Shown here: positions 1 to 5,717 of the stretch, in pieces
Layout of the letters: each line of letters starts with the position of its first letter
Numbering within the stretch: position 1 is the first letter of the stretch
Assembly: GCA_031266855.1 (NCBI GenBank)
Contig: JAISAF010000247.1
Location: 1-6,790 of the forward strand
Direction: 5' to 3'
Origin: Spirochaetales bacterium
GTDB taxonomy: Bacteria; Spirochaetota; Spirochaetia; DTKZ01
DNA: 6,790 nt
Position numbers and translations under genes: made by a program
The notes under the pieces: generated by a model
Told to the model about the DNA's origin: nothing
Database searches by the model: none
The model's input: only the letters and a program-made list of their open reading frames with translations

Positions 1-234
1 GGTCGAAAAATTGCATACGCAATTTTGCTGCTCACCCATGCATCCTGGCTGGTGGCAAAATCGCAAAGCGATTTTGCGCTGCCGCTGTGCGTGCGCAAGG
101 GATTGCAGCGAAAATCCCGCAGGATTTGCATAAGCAAATCCGAGGAATTGAAGCGGAAAGCCCGGTTTTTGGCGCTATGCGCCAAAAATGTGCCCAAATT
201 CCGAATTACAAATGAGATTTTGAACAGGCTCTTA
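1..234. repeat. Hairpin array ending in a repeat unit (copy L)
   Basis: This non-coding stretch holds four hairpins in a row. Stems are 7-14/19-26 (8 bp, 4-nt loop), 55-64/68-77 (10 bp, 3-nt loop), 122-129/134-141 (8 bp, 4-nt loop) and 166-175/179-188 (10 bp, 3-nt loop), all perfect. A competing stem 112-117/122-127 shares bases with the third hairpin, so the two cannot form together. Positions 140-234 are an inverted copy of 5101-5194 (about 84 of 95 positions identical by eye). The inner end, TTGAACAGGCTCTTA (220-234), matches the ends of the element at 5101-5276. An open frame at 25-270 runs through these hairpins and I do not regard it as a gene. The element may continue to the left of the window. 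Confidence 0.8.
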
Positions 235-356
235 GCTGCCATCCGTTGGGATTTTGACATGTATTCATAACGGGTACGAATCCGGCTGAAATATCCGGCT
301 TCGCCGTTAGCACCATTTTCCGCTACAACGCAACGTCGCTTACGGCTACGTCTCCC
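235..356. other. Spacer downstream of dctM with a weak stem-loop
   Basis: This is the region after the dctM stop codon. On the minus strand it contains an imperfect hairpin, 277-285 with 295-303 (8 of 9 pairs, 9-nt loop), and a second imperfect one at 333-351. Neither is followed by a run of T on the minus strand, so neither is a convincing intrinsic terminator. An 8-bp direct repeat ATCCGGCT lies at 280-287 and 293-300. The operon may end by another mechanism or read into the hairpin array. Confidence 0.4.
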
Positions 357-1643
357 TTACACCCGAATTCCTAAAAGGCGGGGCAAAAAGAGTGAAATAT
401 CCGGAACGTAGGTAAACAACAGTACCGCTATCATTCCCGCGACAACAAACGGAAAGATACGCGAACAGATATCTTTCATCGAAATCTTTGCTATATTGCA
501 GGCCACATATAAATTAGCTCCCACAGGAGGGGTAACCATGCCTACTGCAAAACTGGATACCATAAATACGCCAAATGCGTAGGTATTGTACCCAATCGTA
601 TTTAAAATAGGCAATAGGATCGGTAAAAAAATACAATAGGCAGAATTAGCTTCGATAAAACAGCCTGCGATGAGGAAAAGGATATTGATAAGCAATAGAA
701 TTATATAAGGATTCGAAGATAAACTCATAAGGTTTTCCGAAAGTTTTAGTGCAATATCGGAAACCGTTAACAACCACCCGAGTACTCCGGCACAGGCAAG
801 AATGAACATAACGACCGACGATGTCAGCGCTGAATCTACAAACAGCCGCCAGAGATGTTTTAGTTTGATCTCTTTATAGACGAAAAGCCCGACAAATAAT
901 CCGTAAACAACAGCAACGCCTGCCGATTCCGTTGGAGTAAAGATACCGCCGTAAATGCCGCCTAAAATAATTACCGGCGTCAGAAGCCCCCAAACCGCAT
1001 TTTTAAAAGCTTCCCGGCATTCTTTCAGACTGGCTTTGTCCCGTTTTATTATAGTCTTTTCCTTTCGGATCGACCAAAAAGCCGCAAGACAATAAGCAAC
1101 ACCCATAACAAGTCCCGGTACAATCCCGCACATAAATAAACTACCAACGGAAATCTCGGATAGCATGGCAAAGATAACGAAAGCTATACTGGGAGGTATA
1201 ATAATGCCTATACCACCCGATGCAGCAACCAGCGAAGCGGCCATATTCTTATTATATCCGCCTGACACCATTGCCGGTATGAGTATTCCGCCTAACGCAG
1301 CGACTGTTGCCGGTGAGGAACCAGATATGGCCGCAAAAAAACAGGAAACCACAACGACGACAATAGCAAGTCCGCCTTTGAAATGACCCACACAAACCAG
1401 GGCAAACTGGATGAGCCGGCGGGAAATACCAGCATATTCCATAAGAACGCCTGCAAGGATAAAAAAAGGGATTGCAAGAAGTACATTCTTAGAAACAGCG
1501 GAATACATTAAATTTGCAAAGCTTGTCAGGGAAAGGCCTTCCAGCAGCGTTCCTGCAATTGACGCCAAACCAATTGCGGCCGCTACTGGAAGATTGAGTA
1601 AAACAAACAGAAAAAATGATCCAAAAAGCAAAATCGCTGTCAT
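357..1643 (-). CDS. dctM: TRAP transporter large permease, DctM family
   Basis: This is the large membrane subunit of a tripartite ATP-independent periplasmic transporter, which moves a carboxylated solute inward using an ion gradient. The 428 residues match the usual length and are hydrophobic almost throughout, with roughly a dozen membrane segments. Family signatures are visible: IPFFILAG at 58-65, SGSSPAT at 107-113, GGIGIIIPPS at 143-152, FTPTESAG at 235-242 and GMVTPPVG at 368-375. The only long polar loop is at about 191-215. The start is supported by AGGAGGGG five bases upstream, inside the end of dctQ. The ATG overlaps the dctQ stop as ATGA, so translation is probably coupled. The symbol denotes the family; nothing here shows a C4-dicarboxylate substrate. 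The family call is very secure. Confidence 0.97.
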   Translation of the reverse strand: MTAILLFGSFFLFVLLNLPVAAAIGLASIAGTLLEGLSLTSFANLMYSAVSKNVLLAIPFFILAGVLMEYAGISRRLIQFALVCVGHFKGGLAIVVVVVSCFFAAISGSSPATVAALGGILIPAMVSGGYNKNMAASLVAASGGIGIIIPPSIAFVIFAMLSEISVGSLFMCGIVPGLVMGVAYCLAAFWSIRKEKTIIKRDKASLKECREAFKNAVWGLLTPVIILGGIYGGIFTPTESAGVAVVYGLFVGLFVYKEIKLKHLWRLFVDSALTSSVVMFILACAGVLGWLLTVSDIALKLSENLMSLSSNPYIILLLINILFLIAGCFIEANSAYCIFLPILLPILNTIGYNTYAFGVFMVSSFAVGMVTPPVGANLYVACNIAKISMKDICSRIFPFVVAGMIAVLLFTYVPDISLFLPRLLGIRV

Positions 1644-2134
1644 CGTTGCCCCTCCTGCTTATCCAGTTCAAGCACTTTCTGTATCCCCGTTTGTATAACC
1701 CGAAAAAAAACAATAGTGGATCCGATGGGCATCGAAAGACCGCCAAAAGCTGCTGAAATTTTGAGCCCTGGCATGATATTGCCGAATTTGAGCTGATTCT
1801 GAACCATTACTGAACCCGACCAAAATAACACTCCCATCAACACCAGTGAGCCAAAAGTCGCGAAAACAACACATATCTTCTTCATGGCAGTTGGCAGTAC
1901 ATCCGTAAGCAAAGAAAGACCCGTATGCGCACCCCGTTTGTATCCACAGGAAATACCCAGCATTGTAACCCACATAAAAAGAAGCAGCGTGAGTTCCTCA
2001 GTAAAAGAAAAGGGCGTCTGCGGTAGAAAAAAACGGCAGATAACATTAAGAAAGTTAAACACAACCATAACAAACAAGCCGACGCCCATAACAATCTCTT
2101 CAAACCAATCAAGAATTTTTCCAAATAATTTCAT
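1640..2134 (-). CDS. dctQ: TRAP transporter small permease, DctQ family
   Basis: This is the small membrane subunit that pairs with DctM. It has 164 residues and four predicted membrane segments at about 14-36, 47-64, 86-108 and 128-150, the standard DctQ layout. Family features include R34 after the first segment, the E46-E47 pair opening the second, W55, G60 and H70 in the following loop, and a P-x-G motif (P136, G138) in the fourth. AGGGA lies about seven bases before the ATG at 2134. Two nearer-upstream ATGs, at 2142 and 2139, are out of frame. The gene begins 44 bp after the dctP stop and overlaps dctM by 4 bp. DctQ proteins diverge strongly, so the assignment rests on topology and context as much as on motifs. 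Confidence 0.94.
   Translation of the reverse strand: MKLFGKILDWFEEIVMGVGLFVMVVFNFLNVICRFFLPQTPFSFTEELTLLLFMWVTMLGISCGYKRGAHTGLSLLTDVLPTAMKKICVVFATFGSLVLMGVLFWSGSVMVQNQLKFGNIMPGLKISAAFGGLSMPIGSTIVFFRVIQTGIQKVLELDKQEGQR
1649..1656 (-). promoter_or_regulatory. Ribosome binding site of dctM inside dctQ
   Basis: On the minus strand this reads AGGAGGGG, five bases before the dctM ATG and inside the last codons of dctQ. It fixes the dctM start and the ATGA overlap with the dctQ stop codon, consistent with coupled synthesis of the two membrane subunits. Confidence 0.8.
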
Positions 2135-2178
2135 AGCATCATCCCTGTAGCAGCAGATATCTGTTTTCGGAGCATCCT

Positions 2179-3204
2179 CTACTCCTTTACACCAAAAGCC
2201 CTGTAAAGTTCAGTTCCCATTACATCACGATATTGATCATAGAGAGGTTTTGCCATGTTGCGGAAGGCAGTGAGTTCTTCCGGCGTTAGTTTAACGATCT
2301 GTATCCCGTATTCGTCAACAAGCTGTTTCATACAAATTTCGTCCCGTTCACGCGCTGCGGCAATTTGTTCGGTCATCGCGGTCCGGCCTGCTTCACCGAA
2401 GATCAGTTTGTCCGCATCGCTAAGGCCATTCCAAACTTTATTACTCACCGAAAGAATTGTCCATTCACATGAATAGTTCCACACTGTCATATACTTCAGG
2501 ACTTCGCAAAATTTTTGGGTAATGGTCATATCGGCTGGATTCTCCTGCCCGTCAACCGCACCCTGTTGTAGCGCGGTGTAAAGTTCCGAAGCGTTCATGG
2601 CTATGGGGTCAGCGCCGAGTATCTTAAATAAATCTATATACATTGAATTACCGGGCACACGGATTTTCAGGCCACGAAGATCAGCGACCGATTTAACAGG
2701 ACGAATGTTATTAAAAAGCTGCCGGAATCCGGAAATTCCAAAAGCAAGCGGTTCAGCGCCTGTTTGGCGTACAATTTGAGCAAGGAGTTTTCCTCCTTCC
2801 CCATTAAGGACAACCGCGGCATCTTCCCATGTGGTAAAAAGCCAGGGCATGGCGGGTGTAGCTATCCGGACATTGCCTCCTGCCCATGTCAGCGAACCAT
2901 GAATAGTTACATCAATGTCGCCCGCCTGTAGCATCTGTAATGCCTGCGGCTGACTACCGCCAGAAAGCTGTGAGTTCGGGAAAATTTTCAAAACATACCG
3001 GCCGCCGGATTTTTCGGCAAGGAGCTGACCAAAACGCTCCGCGCCAACGCCCCAGGAACTTGTAATTGGCACAGGCATATCAAATTTGAGGTTAACCGTC
3101 CCGGCAGATGATGACGAACCCGCCGATTGAGAATTACCACAGGCCGCTAATGCCGCGATAGCAACAAAAGCCATAATCCGCATTTCCAGACAAATCTTTT
3201 TCAT
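2179..3204 (-). CDS. dctP: TRAP transporter solute-binding lipoprotein, DctP family
   Basis: This is the extracytoplasmic receptor that captures the solute and hands it to DctQM. The 341 residues start with a short basic-hydrophobic signal sequence ending in the lipobox LAAC (19-22), with C22 the predicted lipidated residue. A Gly/Ser-rich linker (23-36) follows, then the DctP fold from about residue 37. Landmarks are FPNSQL (75-80), GFRQL (159-163), LKIRVP (179-184) and QGAVDGQENP (214-223). R182 in the third motif corresponds to the conserved arginine that binds the substrate carboxylate in characterised members, so an acidic solute is expected. AAAGGAG lies nine bases upstream of the ATG. 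Membrane anchoring, rather than a free periplasmic protein, is known in treponemes and Gram-positives. The particular substrate is not readable. Confidence 0.96.
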   Translation of the reverse strand: MKKICLEMRIMAFVAIAALAACGNSQSAGSSSSAGTVNLKFDMPVPITSSWGVGAERFGQLLAEKSGGRYVLKIFPNSQLSGGSQPQALQMLQAGDIDVTIHGSLTWAGGNVRIATPAMPWLFTTWEDAAVVLNGEGGKLLAQIVRQTGAEPLAFGISGFRQLFNNIRPVKSVADLRGLKIRVPGNSMYIDLFKILGADPIAMNASELYTALQQGAVDGQENPADMTITQKFCEVLKYMTVWNYSCEWTILSVSNKVWNGLSDADKLIFGEAGRTAMTEQIAAARERDEICMKQLVDEYGIQIVKLTPEELTAFRNMAKPLYDQYRDVMGTELYRAFGVKE

Positions 3205-3213
3205 TTCCGCATT

Positions 3214-3220
3214 CTCCTTT
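3214..3220 (-). promoter_or_regulatory. Ribosome binding site of dctP
   Basis: This reads AAAGGAG on the minus strand, nine bases before the dctP ATG. An ATG at 3212 lies between but is out of frame and closes after three codons, so the start at 3204 is preferred. Confidence 0.75.
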
Positions 3221-3256
3221 TTTGTATAGTTCGTTCATAATTTTTCTATCCGCGCA

Positions 3257-4300
3257 TCATTCCGGCAAAAGCAGGACTTTTCCCGCTTCCCCTGCAATCG
3301 CGAGATCAAAACCTGTCTTGTAATCCTGAAAAGGAAACTTATGCGTTATGAATGGTTCCAAATTAACCCGTCCCGATGAAACCAGGTTTTTTGCGATTTC
3401 CCATGTTGTAAAAGTATCCCGCCCATGAATGCCATACACCACAGCGGCTTTCCAGACAATATCCGCTCCCGCATCCAGTACAACAGGTTCCGGGGGAAGG
3501 CCGACCATGCACAGGGAACCGTTTTTACGCAAAATTTCAAATGCCTGTTTTACCGCTTTCGCGTTACCGGAAGTTTCAATAACAATGCCCGATCCCAGTC
3601 CCTGTGTCGCGTCTTTTACAACGGCAACAGGATCGGCATTTCTAACATTTATAGCAGCATCAGCTCCAACTTTTTTTGCCAGGCCCAGGCGGTAATCACT
3701 TATGTCTGTTATAAAGACTTTCGCGGCGCCCATAGTTTTCGCCAAATGCGCAACAAAAAGACCTATTGGCCCCGCGCCGATAACCGTGACAGTATCGCCA
3801 ACCATGCGGACATAACTCACTGCGTGAACAGCGACCCCAAACGGTTCAAATAAAGATGCTGTATGATATGTAACATTCTCTGGAATAATCTCGGCGCTGA
3901 ATTCCGGAATAACCGCATAACCGGCGAATACTCCCGTCCTGAAGCGTTTTATATTTTGGCAATTATACTGCTTTCCCGTACGGCATAAAAAGCACGAACC
4001 GCATGGAATGTGAGTCTCCGCGGCAATACGGTCTCCCACTTTGACCTTGGTAACATTCTTCCCGGTTTCAACGATTTCGCCTGAAAACTCATGCCCCATG
4101 ATCCGGGGCAAAGGGCCATACGATTTTTCAAAAGTACGCGCCGCCCAGTCATTCCACTCGTAGATATGAACATCGGTTCCACATATCGCGCATGCCGCGA
4201 CTTTCACGAGTACATCGTTTGGCCCCATTTCGGGAAGTTCAAAACCGGTAAACTCCGCTCCCGGCTGCCGCTGTGTTTTGACAATCGCTTTTACCCGCAT
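3257..4300 (-). CDS. Zinc-dependent medium-chain dehydrogenase, L-threonine 3-dehydrogenase-like
   Basis: This is a cytosolic NAD-dependent alcohol dehydrogenase of the zinc MDR family. The catalytic zinc site is complete: C40 in ICGTDVHIY (39-47), H70 and E71 in GHE, and E152 in FEPFG. The structural zinc cysteines C100, C103, C106 and C114 are all present. The Rossmann motif GAGPIG is at 175-180, and D199 at the end of the second strand points to NAD rather than NADP. By my recollection of E. coli Tdh, the closest relatives are threonine 3-dehydrogenases: H97 before the cysteine cluster, the GIHGRDTFTTW segment (290-300) and the C-terminal ITHKF all match. No kbl ligase, the usual Tdh partner, is adjacent, and a transporter for acidic solutes is. 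A polyol or sugar-acid substrate is therefore equally possible. GGAGG lies four bases before the ATG. The fold is certain, the substrate is not. Confidence 0.93.
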   Translation of the reverse strand: MRVKAIVKTQRQPGAEFTGFELPEMGPNDVLVKVAACAICGTDVHIYEWNDWAARTFEKSYGPLPRIMGHEFSGEIVETGKNVTKVKVGDRIAAETHIPCGSCFLCRTGKQYNCQNIKRFRTGVFAGYAVIPEFSAEIIPENVTYHTASLFEPFGVAVHAVSYVRMVGDTVTVIGAGPIGLFVAHLAKTMGAAKVFITDISDYRLGLAKKVGADAAINVRNADPVAVVKDATQGLGSGIVIETSGNAKAVKQAFEILRKNGSLCMVGLPPEPVVLDAGADIVWKAAVVYGIHGRDTFTTWEIAKNLVSSGRVNLEPFITHKFPFQDYKTGFDLAIAGEAGKVLLLPE

Positions 4301-4304
4301 GTAT

Positions 4305-4309
4305 CCTCC
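4305..4309 (-). promoter_or_regulatory. Ribosome binding site of the dehydrogenase gene
   Basis: This reads GGAGG on the minus strand, four bases before the ATG at 4300, in the 43-bp gap after the regulator gene. It supports the chosen start. I see no convincing separate promoter in this gap. Confidence 0.75.
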
Positions 4310-4343
4310 AAATCTATAAATTTAAAGTCATATCCAGATAAAC

Positions 4344-5069
4344 TTAACTGGTCATCGTGTTCCTGTCGCAGGATTGTTTCTTAACATACTGGATAACGCC
4401 CTGTTTCGCGGTTTCCACATGCTGCGCAATGAAGTTTTCCATAAATTCGGGACTCGCGTGTTCCTCAAGCAATTGTACGATTTTCTGATGGTCAGTAATC
4501 ATCCTTTGCCGGTGTTCGCAGGACCACTTCATGGCCGCAACTGAGCGGACCGTAAGGAACCACAGGTCGTCAATCATTTTACACAGCCACACATTTCCTG
4601 AATATCCGTATAATGTCTGGTGAAATCCATTATTTGCCGTCAAATAACTTTCAAAATCATCCGCCATCAAAGCATCCTCAATTCCCTGTATAAAACCCCT
4701 GAGGTGGGAAACGGCCTCTGGTGTAATATTAGGAACCGCAAGGAACATTGCCCGGCTTTCAAGAATTCTACGTACATCATAAATTTGTTCAATGTCACGG
4801 ATATCATAACGCGCTACGACAGCTCCCTTGTGCGGGACAACATTGACAAGCCCTTCGTTTTCCAGACATCTTACGGCTTCCCGTATCGGGATTATGCTCA
4901 TCCCCATTTCTTCACTCAGTTTGCTGACTACAATTGGAGTATCTGCAAGAAATTCACCAATCAGTATTTTGCGCCGGATTGACGTATACGCGATTTCCCA
5001 GAGAGATTTATATGAGTCAGTAATCTTTTTTGTTCCGGTTTTTTTATTTCGGAAGGCATACAGGCACAT
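4344..5069 (-). CDS. GntR family transcriptional regulator, FCD (FadR-like) subfamily
   Basis: This is a DNA-binding regulator of 241 residues. An N-terminal winged helix-turn-helix spans about 22-88. Its recognition region has the family pattern around S58, P61, R63-E64-A65, L69 and G73-L74, with the wing near 76-88. An all-helical FCD ligand domain follows at about 95-228. Likely metal-binding positions are N146, H150 (in GFHQTLY), H194 (in DHQKI) and H217. The first is Asn where Asp is common, a substitution tolerated in the family. FCD regulators usually bind small organic acids and often repress the operon they lead, which fits this first position. GAGG four bases before the ATG supports the start. 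The probable operator is the palindrome at 5299-5318. Effector unknown. Confidence 0.93.
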   Translation of the reverse strand: MCLYAFRNKKTGTKKITDSYKSLWEIAYTSIRRKILIGEFLADTPIVVSKLSEEMGMSIIPIREAVRCLENEGLVNVVPHKGAVVARYDIRDIEQIYDVRRILESRAMFLAVPNITPEAVSHLRGFIQGIEDALMADDFESYLTANNGFHQTLYGYSGNVWLCKMIDDLWFLTVRSVAAMKWSCEHRQRMITDHQKIVQLLEEHASPEFMENFIAQHVETAKQGVIQYVKKQSCDRNTMTS

Positions 5070-5100
5070 ATTTCCTCAAAATCCTTTCAAATATTCCTTA

Positions 5101-5276
5101 TAGAGCCTGTTCAAAAACCCACTTGTAATTCGGAATTTGGGCGCCTTTTTGGCGCTTCGCGCCAAAAACCGGGCTATCCGCTCCAAGTCCTCGGCCCGCC
5201 TACGGCGGACCTGTGGGCTTTCCGCTACTATCCCTGGCGCACCCAGGGGCTTTTCAAGCTATTGAACAGACTCTTA
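5101..5276. repeat. 176-bp MITE-like repeat element (copy R) with terminal inverted repeats
   Basis: The left end TAGAGCCTGTTCAA (5101-5114) and right end TTGAACAGACTCTTA (5262-5276) are inverted repeats differing by one substitution and one inserted base. Inside are a perfect hairpin 5146-5155/5159-5168, a GC-rich hairpin centred near 5201 (CCGCC/GGCGG), and a 6-bp hairpin 5232-5237/5243-5248. No coding capacity is present. The ends resemble those of insertion sequences, so this may be a non-autonomous element, but I see no clean target duplication and cannot assign a family. Its left 94 bp recur inverted at 140-234, and positions 5169-5240 recur directly at 6662-6733. It lies between the operon promoter and the regulator gene. 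Confidence 0.75.
5146..5168. repeat. Perfect hairpin in copy R
   Basis: The 10-bp stem 5146-5155 (TTTTTGGCGC) pairs with 5159-5168 around the loop TTC. The same stem with loop ATA is in copy L at 166-188. The T run is 5' of the stem and the A run 3' on both strands, so it lacks the trailing T run of an intrinsic terminator. Confidence 0.85.
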
Positions 5277-5298
5277 GGTTAAAATCCTAAACTATATC

Positions 5299-5318
5299 CT
5301 ATATCCTATAGGATATAG
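5299..5318. promoter_or_regulatory. Perfect 20-bp palindrome, candidate operator
   Basis: CTATATCCTATAGGATATAG is its own reverse complement. A third copy of the half-site CTATATCCTA lies at 5292-5301, overlapping by three bases. The palindrome starts three bases downstream of the -10 element of the minus-strand promoter and so covers the predicted transcription start, an ideal place for repression. The likeliest binder is the GntR/FCD regulator whose gene is first in the transcript. That pairing is inferred from position, not from a known motif. Confidence 0.6.
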
Positions 5319-5320
5319 CC

Positions 5321-5350
5321 ACTGTAAACCCTGTTTTTAAAATCTGTCAA
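5321..5350 (-). promoter_or_regulatory. Sigma-70-type promoter for the gntR-dehydrogenase-TRAP operon
   Basis: On the minus strand a perfect TTGACA (5350-5345) is followed, after 18 bp, by TACAGT (5326-5321; 4 of 6 matches to TATAAT). The next gene downstream is the regulator at 5069. A start near 5314 would give a leader of roughly 245 nt, most of it the repeat element. No better promoter is visible closer to the gene. Confidence 0.55.
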
Positions 5351-5450
5351 CAAAATTCGCTGTGATTGTTTCGGGGGAACAGGTACGGGACTTCGAAAAC
5401 AGCAGGCAGTTTAACAGTTACCGCTTATAATTTTCCGTAGAAGGCTCTTC

Positions 5451-5588
5451 GCGCAAGGGATTGGAGGGATGCGAAGCAGCCACAGCGCGGAGCGCTGGGG
5501 CCGCAGCGATAGCGGAGTCCCGAAAAGCCCGGTTTTTTGCGGTCAGGGAATTTGCGGCGCAATTCCCTGACCGCAAAAAATGCGCCCC
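5451..5588. repeat. Repeat unit (copy M) with an alternative central hairpin
   Basis: It begins with GCGCAAGGGATTG (5451-5463), identical to 93-105 in copy L and in the same orientation. It continues with a hairpin 5483-5488/5492-5497 (loop GGA) and then AGCCCGG (5526-5532), the flank used in copy L. The central hairpin has a different sequence (see 5533-5580). After it comes TGCGCCC (5581-5587), compared with TGTGCCC (189-195) in copy L. Similarity ends there; the TTGAACAG end is missing. Confidence 0.65.
5533..5580. repeat. Long perfect hairpin, 20-bp stem
   Basis: Positions 5533-5552 pair perfectly with 5561-5580 around an 8-nt loop. The outer six pairs are T-A, followed by GCGGTCAGGGAATT. 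As in the other copies, T runs precede and A runs follow the stem on both strands, so it is not a standard terminator despite lying downstream of the isomerase gene. Confidence 0.9.
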
Positions 5589-5717
5589 ATTCAGGGCTGT
5601 TTCCGCTATGTATGGATTGTATTAGGCGCTATCGCGCTCACAGAATGCGCGATAATGACTGGGAAAAAAGGAAATGCGCAGAACCCTGATCTTCTATGCA
5701 AAAACGAAACAGGAATA

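Larger units (their letters stand above)
5277..5717. other. Intergenic region with operon promoter, palindrome and repeat unit
   Basis: There is no gene in this stretch. From left to right it contains a tandem half-site and palindrome (5292-5318), a minus-strand promoter (5321-5350), about 100 bp without recognisable signals, a repeat unit (5451-5588), and a further hairpin 5630-5637/5647-5654 (8 bp, 9-nt loop). That last hairpin lies downstream of the isomerase gene on the minus strand. It has no T run after it and is only a weak terminator candidate. Short open frames here overlap repeats or the isomerase gene on the opposite strand and are not credible. Confidence 0.6.

Noticed and set aside
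25..270. Open frame of 81 codons on the plus strand
   Set aside because: It is built from hairpin repeats and crosses the repeat boundary. It has no ribosome binding site and its product is basic, low-complexity and without recognisable domains.
3425..3853. Plus-strand frame of 142 codons
   Set aside because: It is wholly antisense to the zinc dehydrogenase, whose protein has intact motifs in the same bases.
4331..4340. TATCCAGATA in the gntR-dehydrogenase gap as a second operator
   Set aside because: It is only partly symmetric and shares too little with the 5299-5318 palindrome.
4620..4982. Plus-strand frame of 120 codons
   Set aside because: It is antisense to the GntR gene, with no start signal and no recognisable domain.
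5146..5168. Intrinsic terminator
   Set aside because: The stem is bounded by T on the 5' side and A on the 3' side on both strands, so no U run would follow it in either transcript.
5098..5279. Target-site duplication around the 176-bp element
   Set aside because: Flanks TTA and GGTTA could be forced into a 2-3 base match, but the alignment depends on where the ends are drawn.
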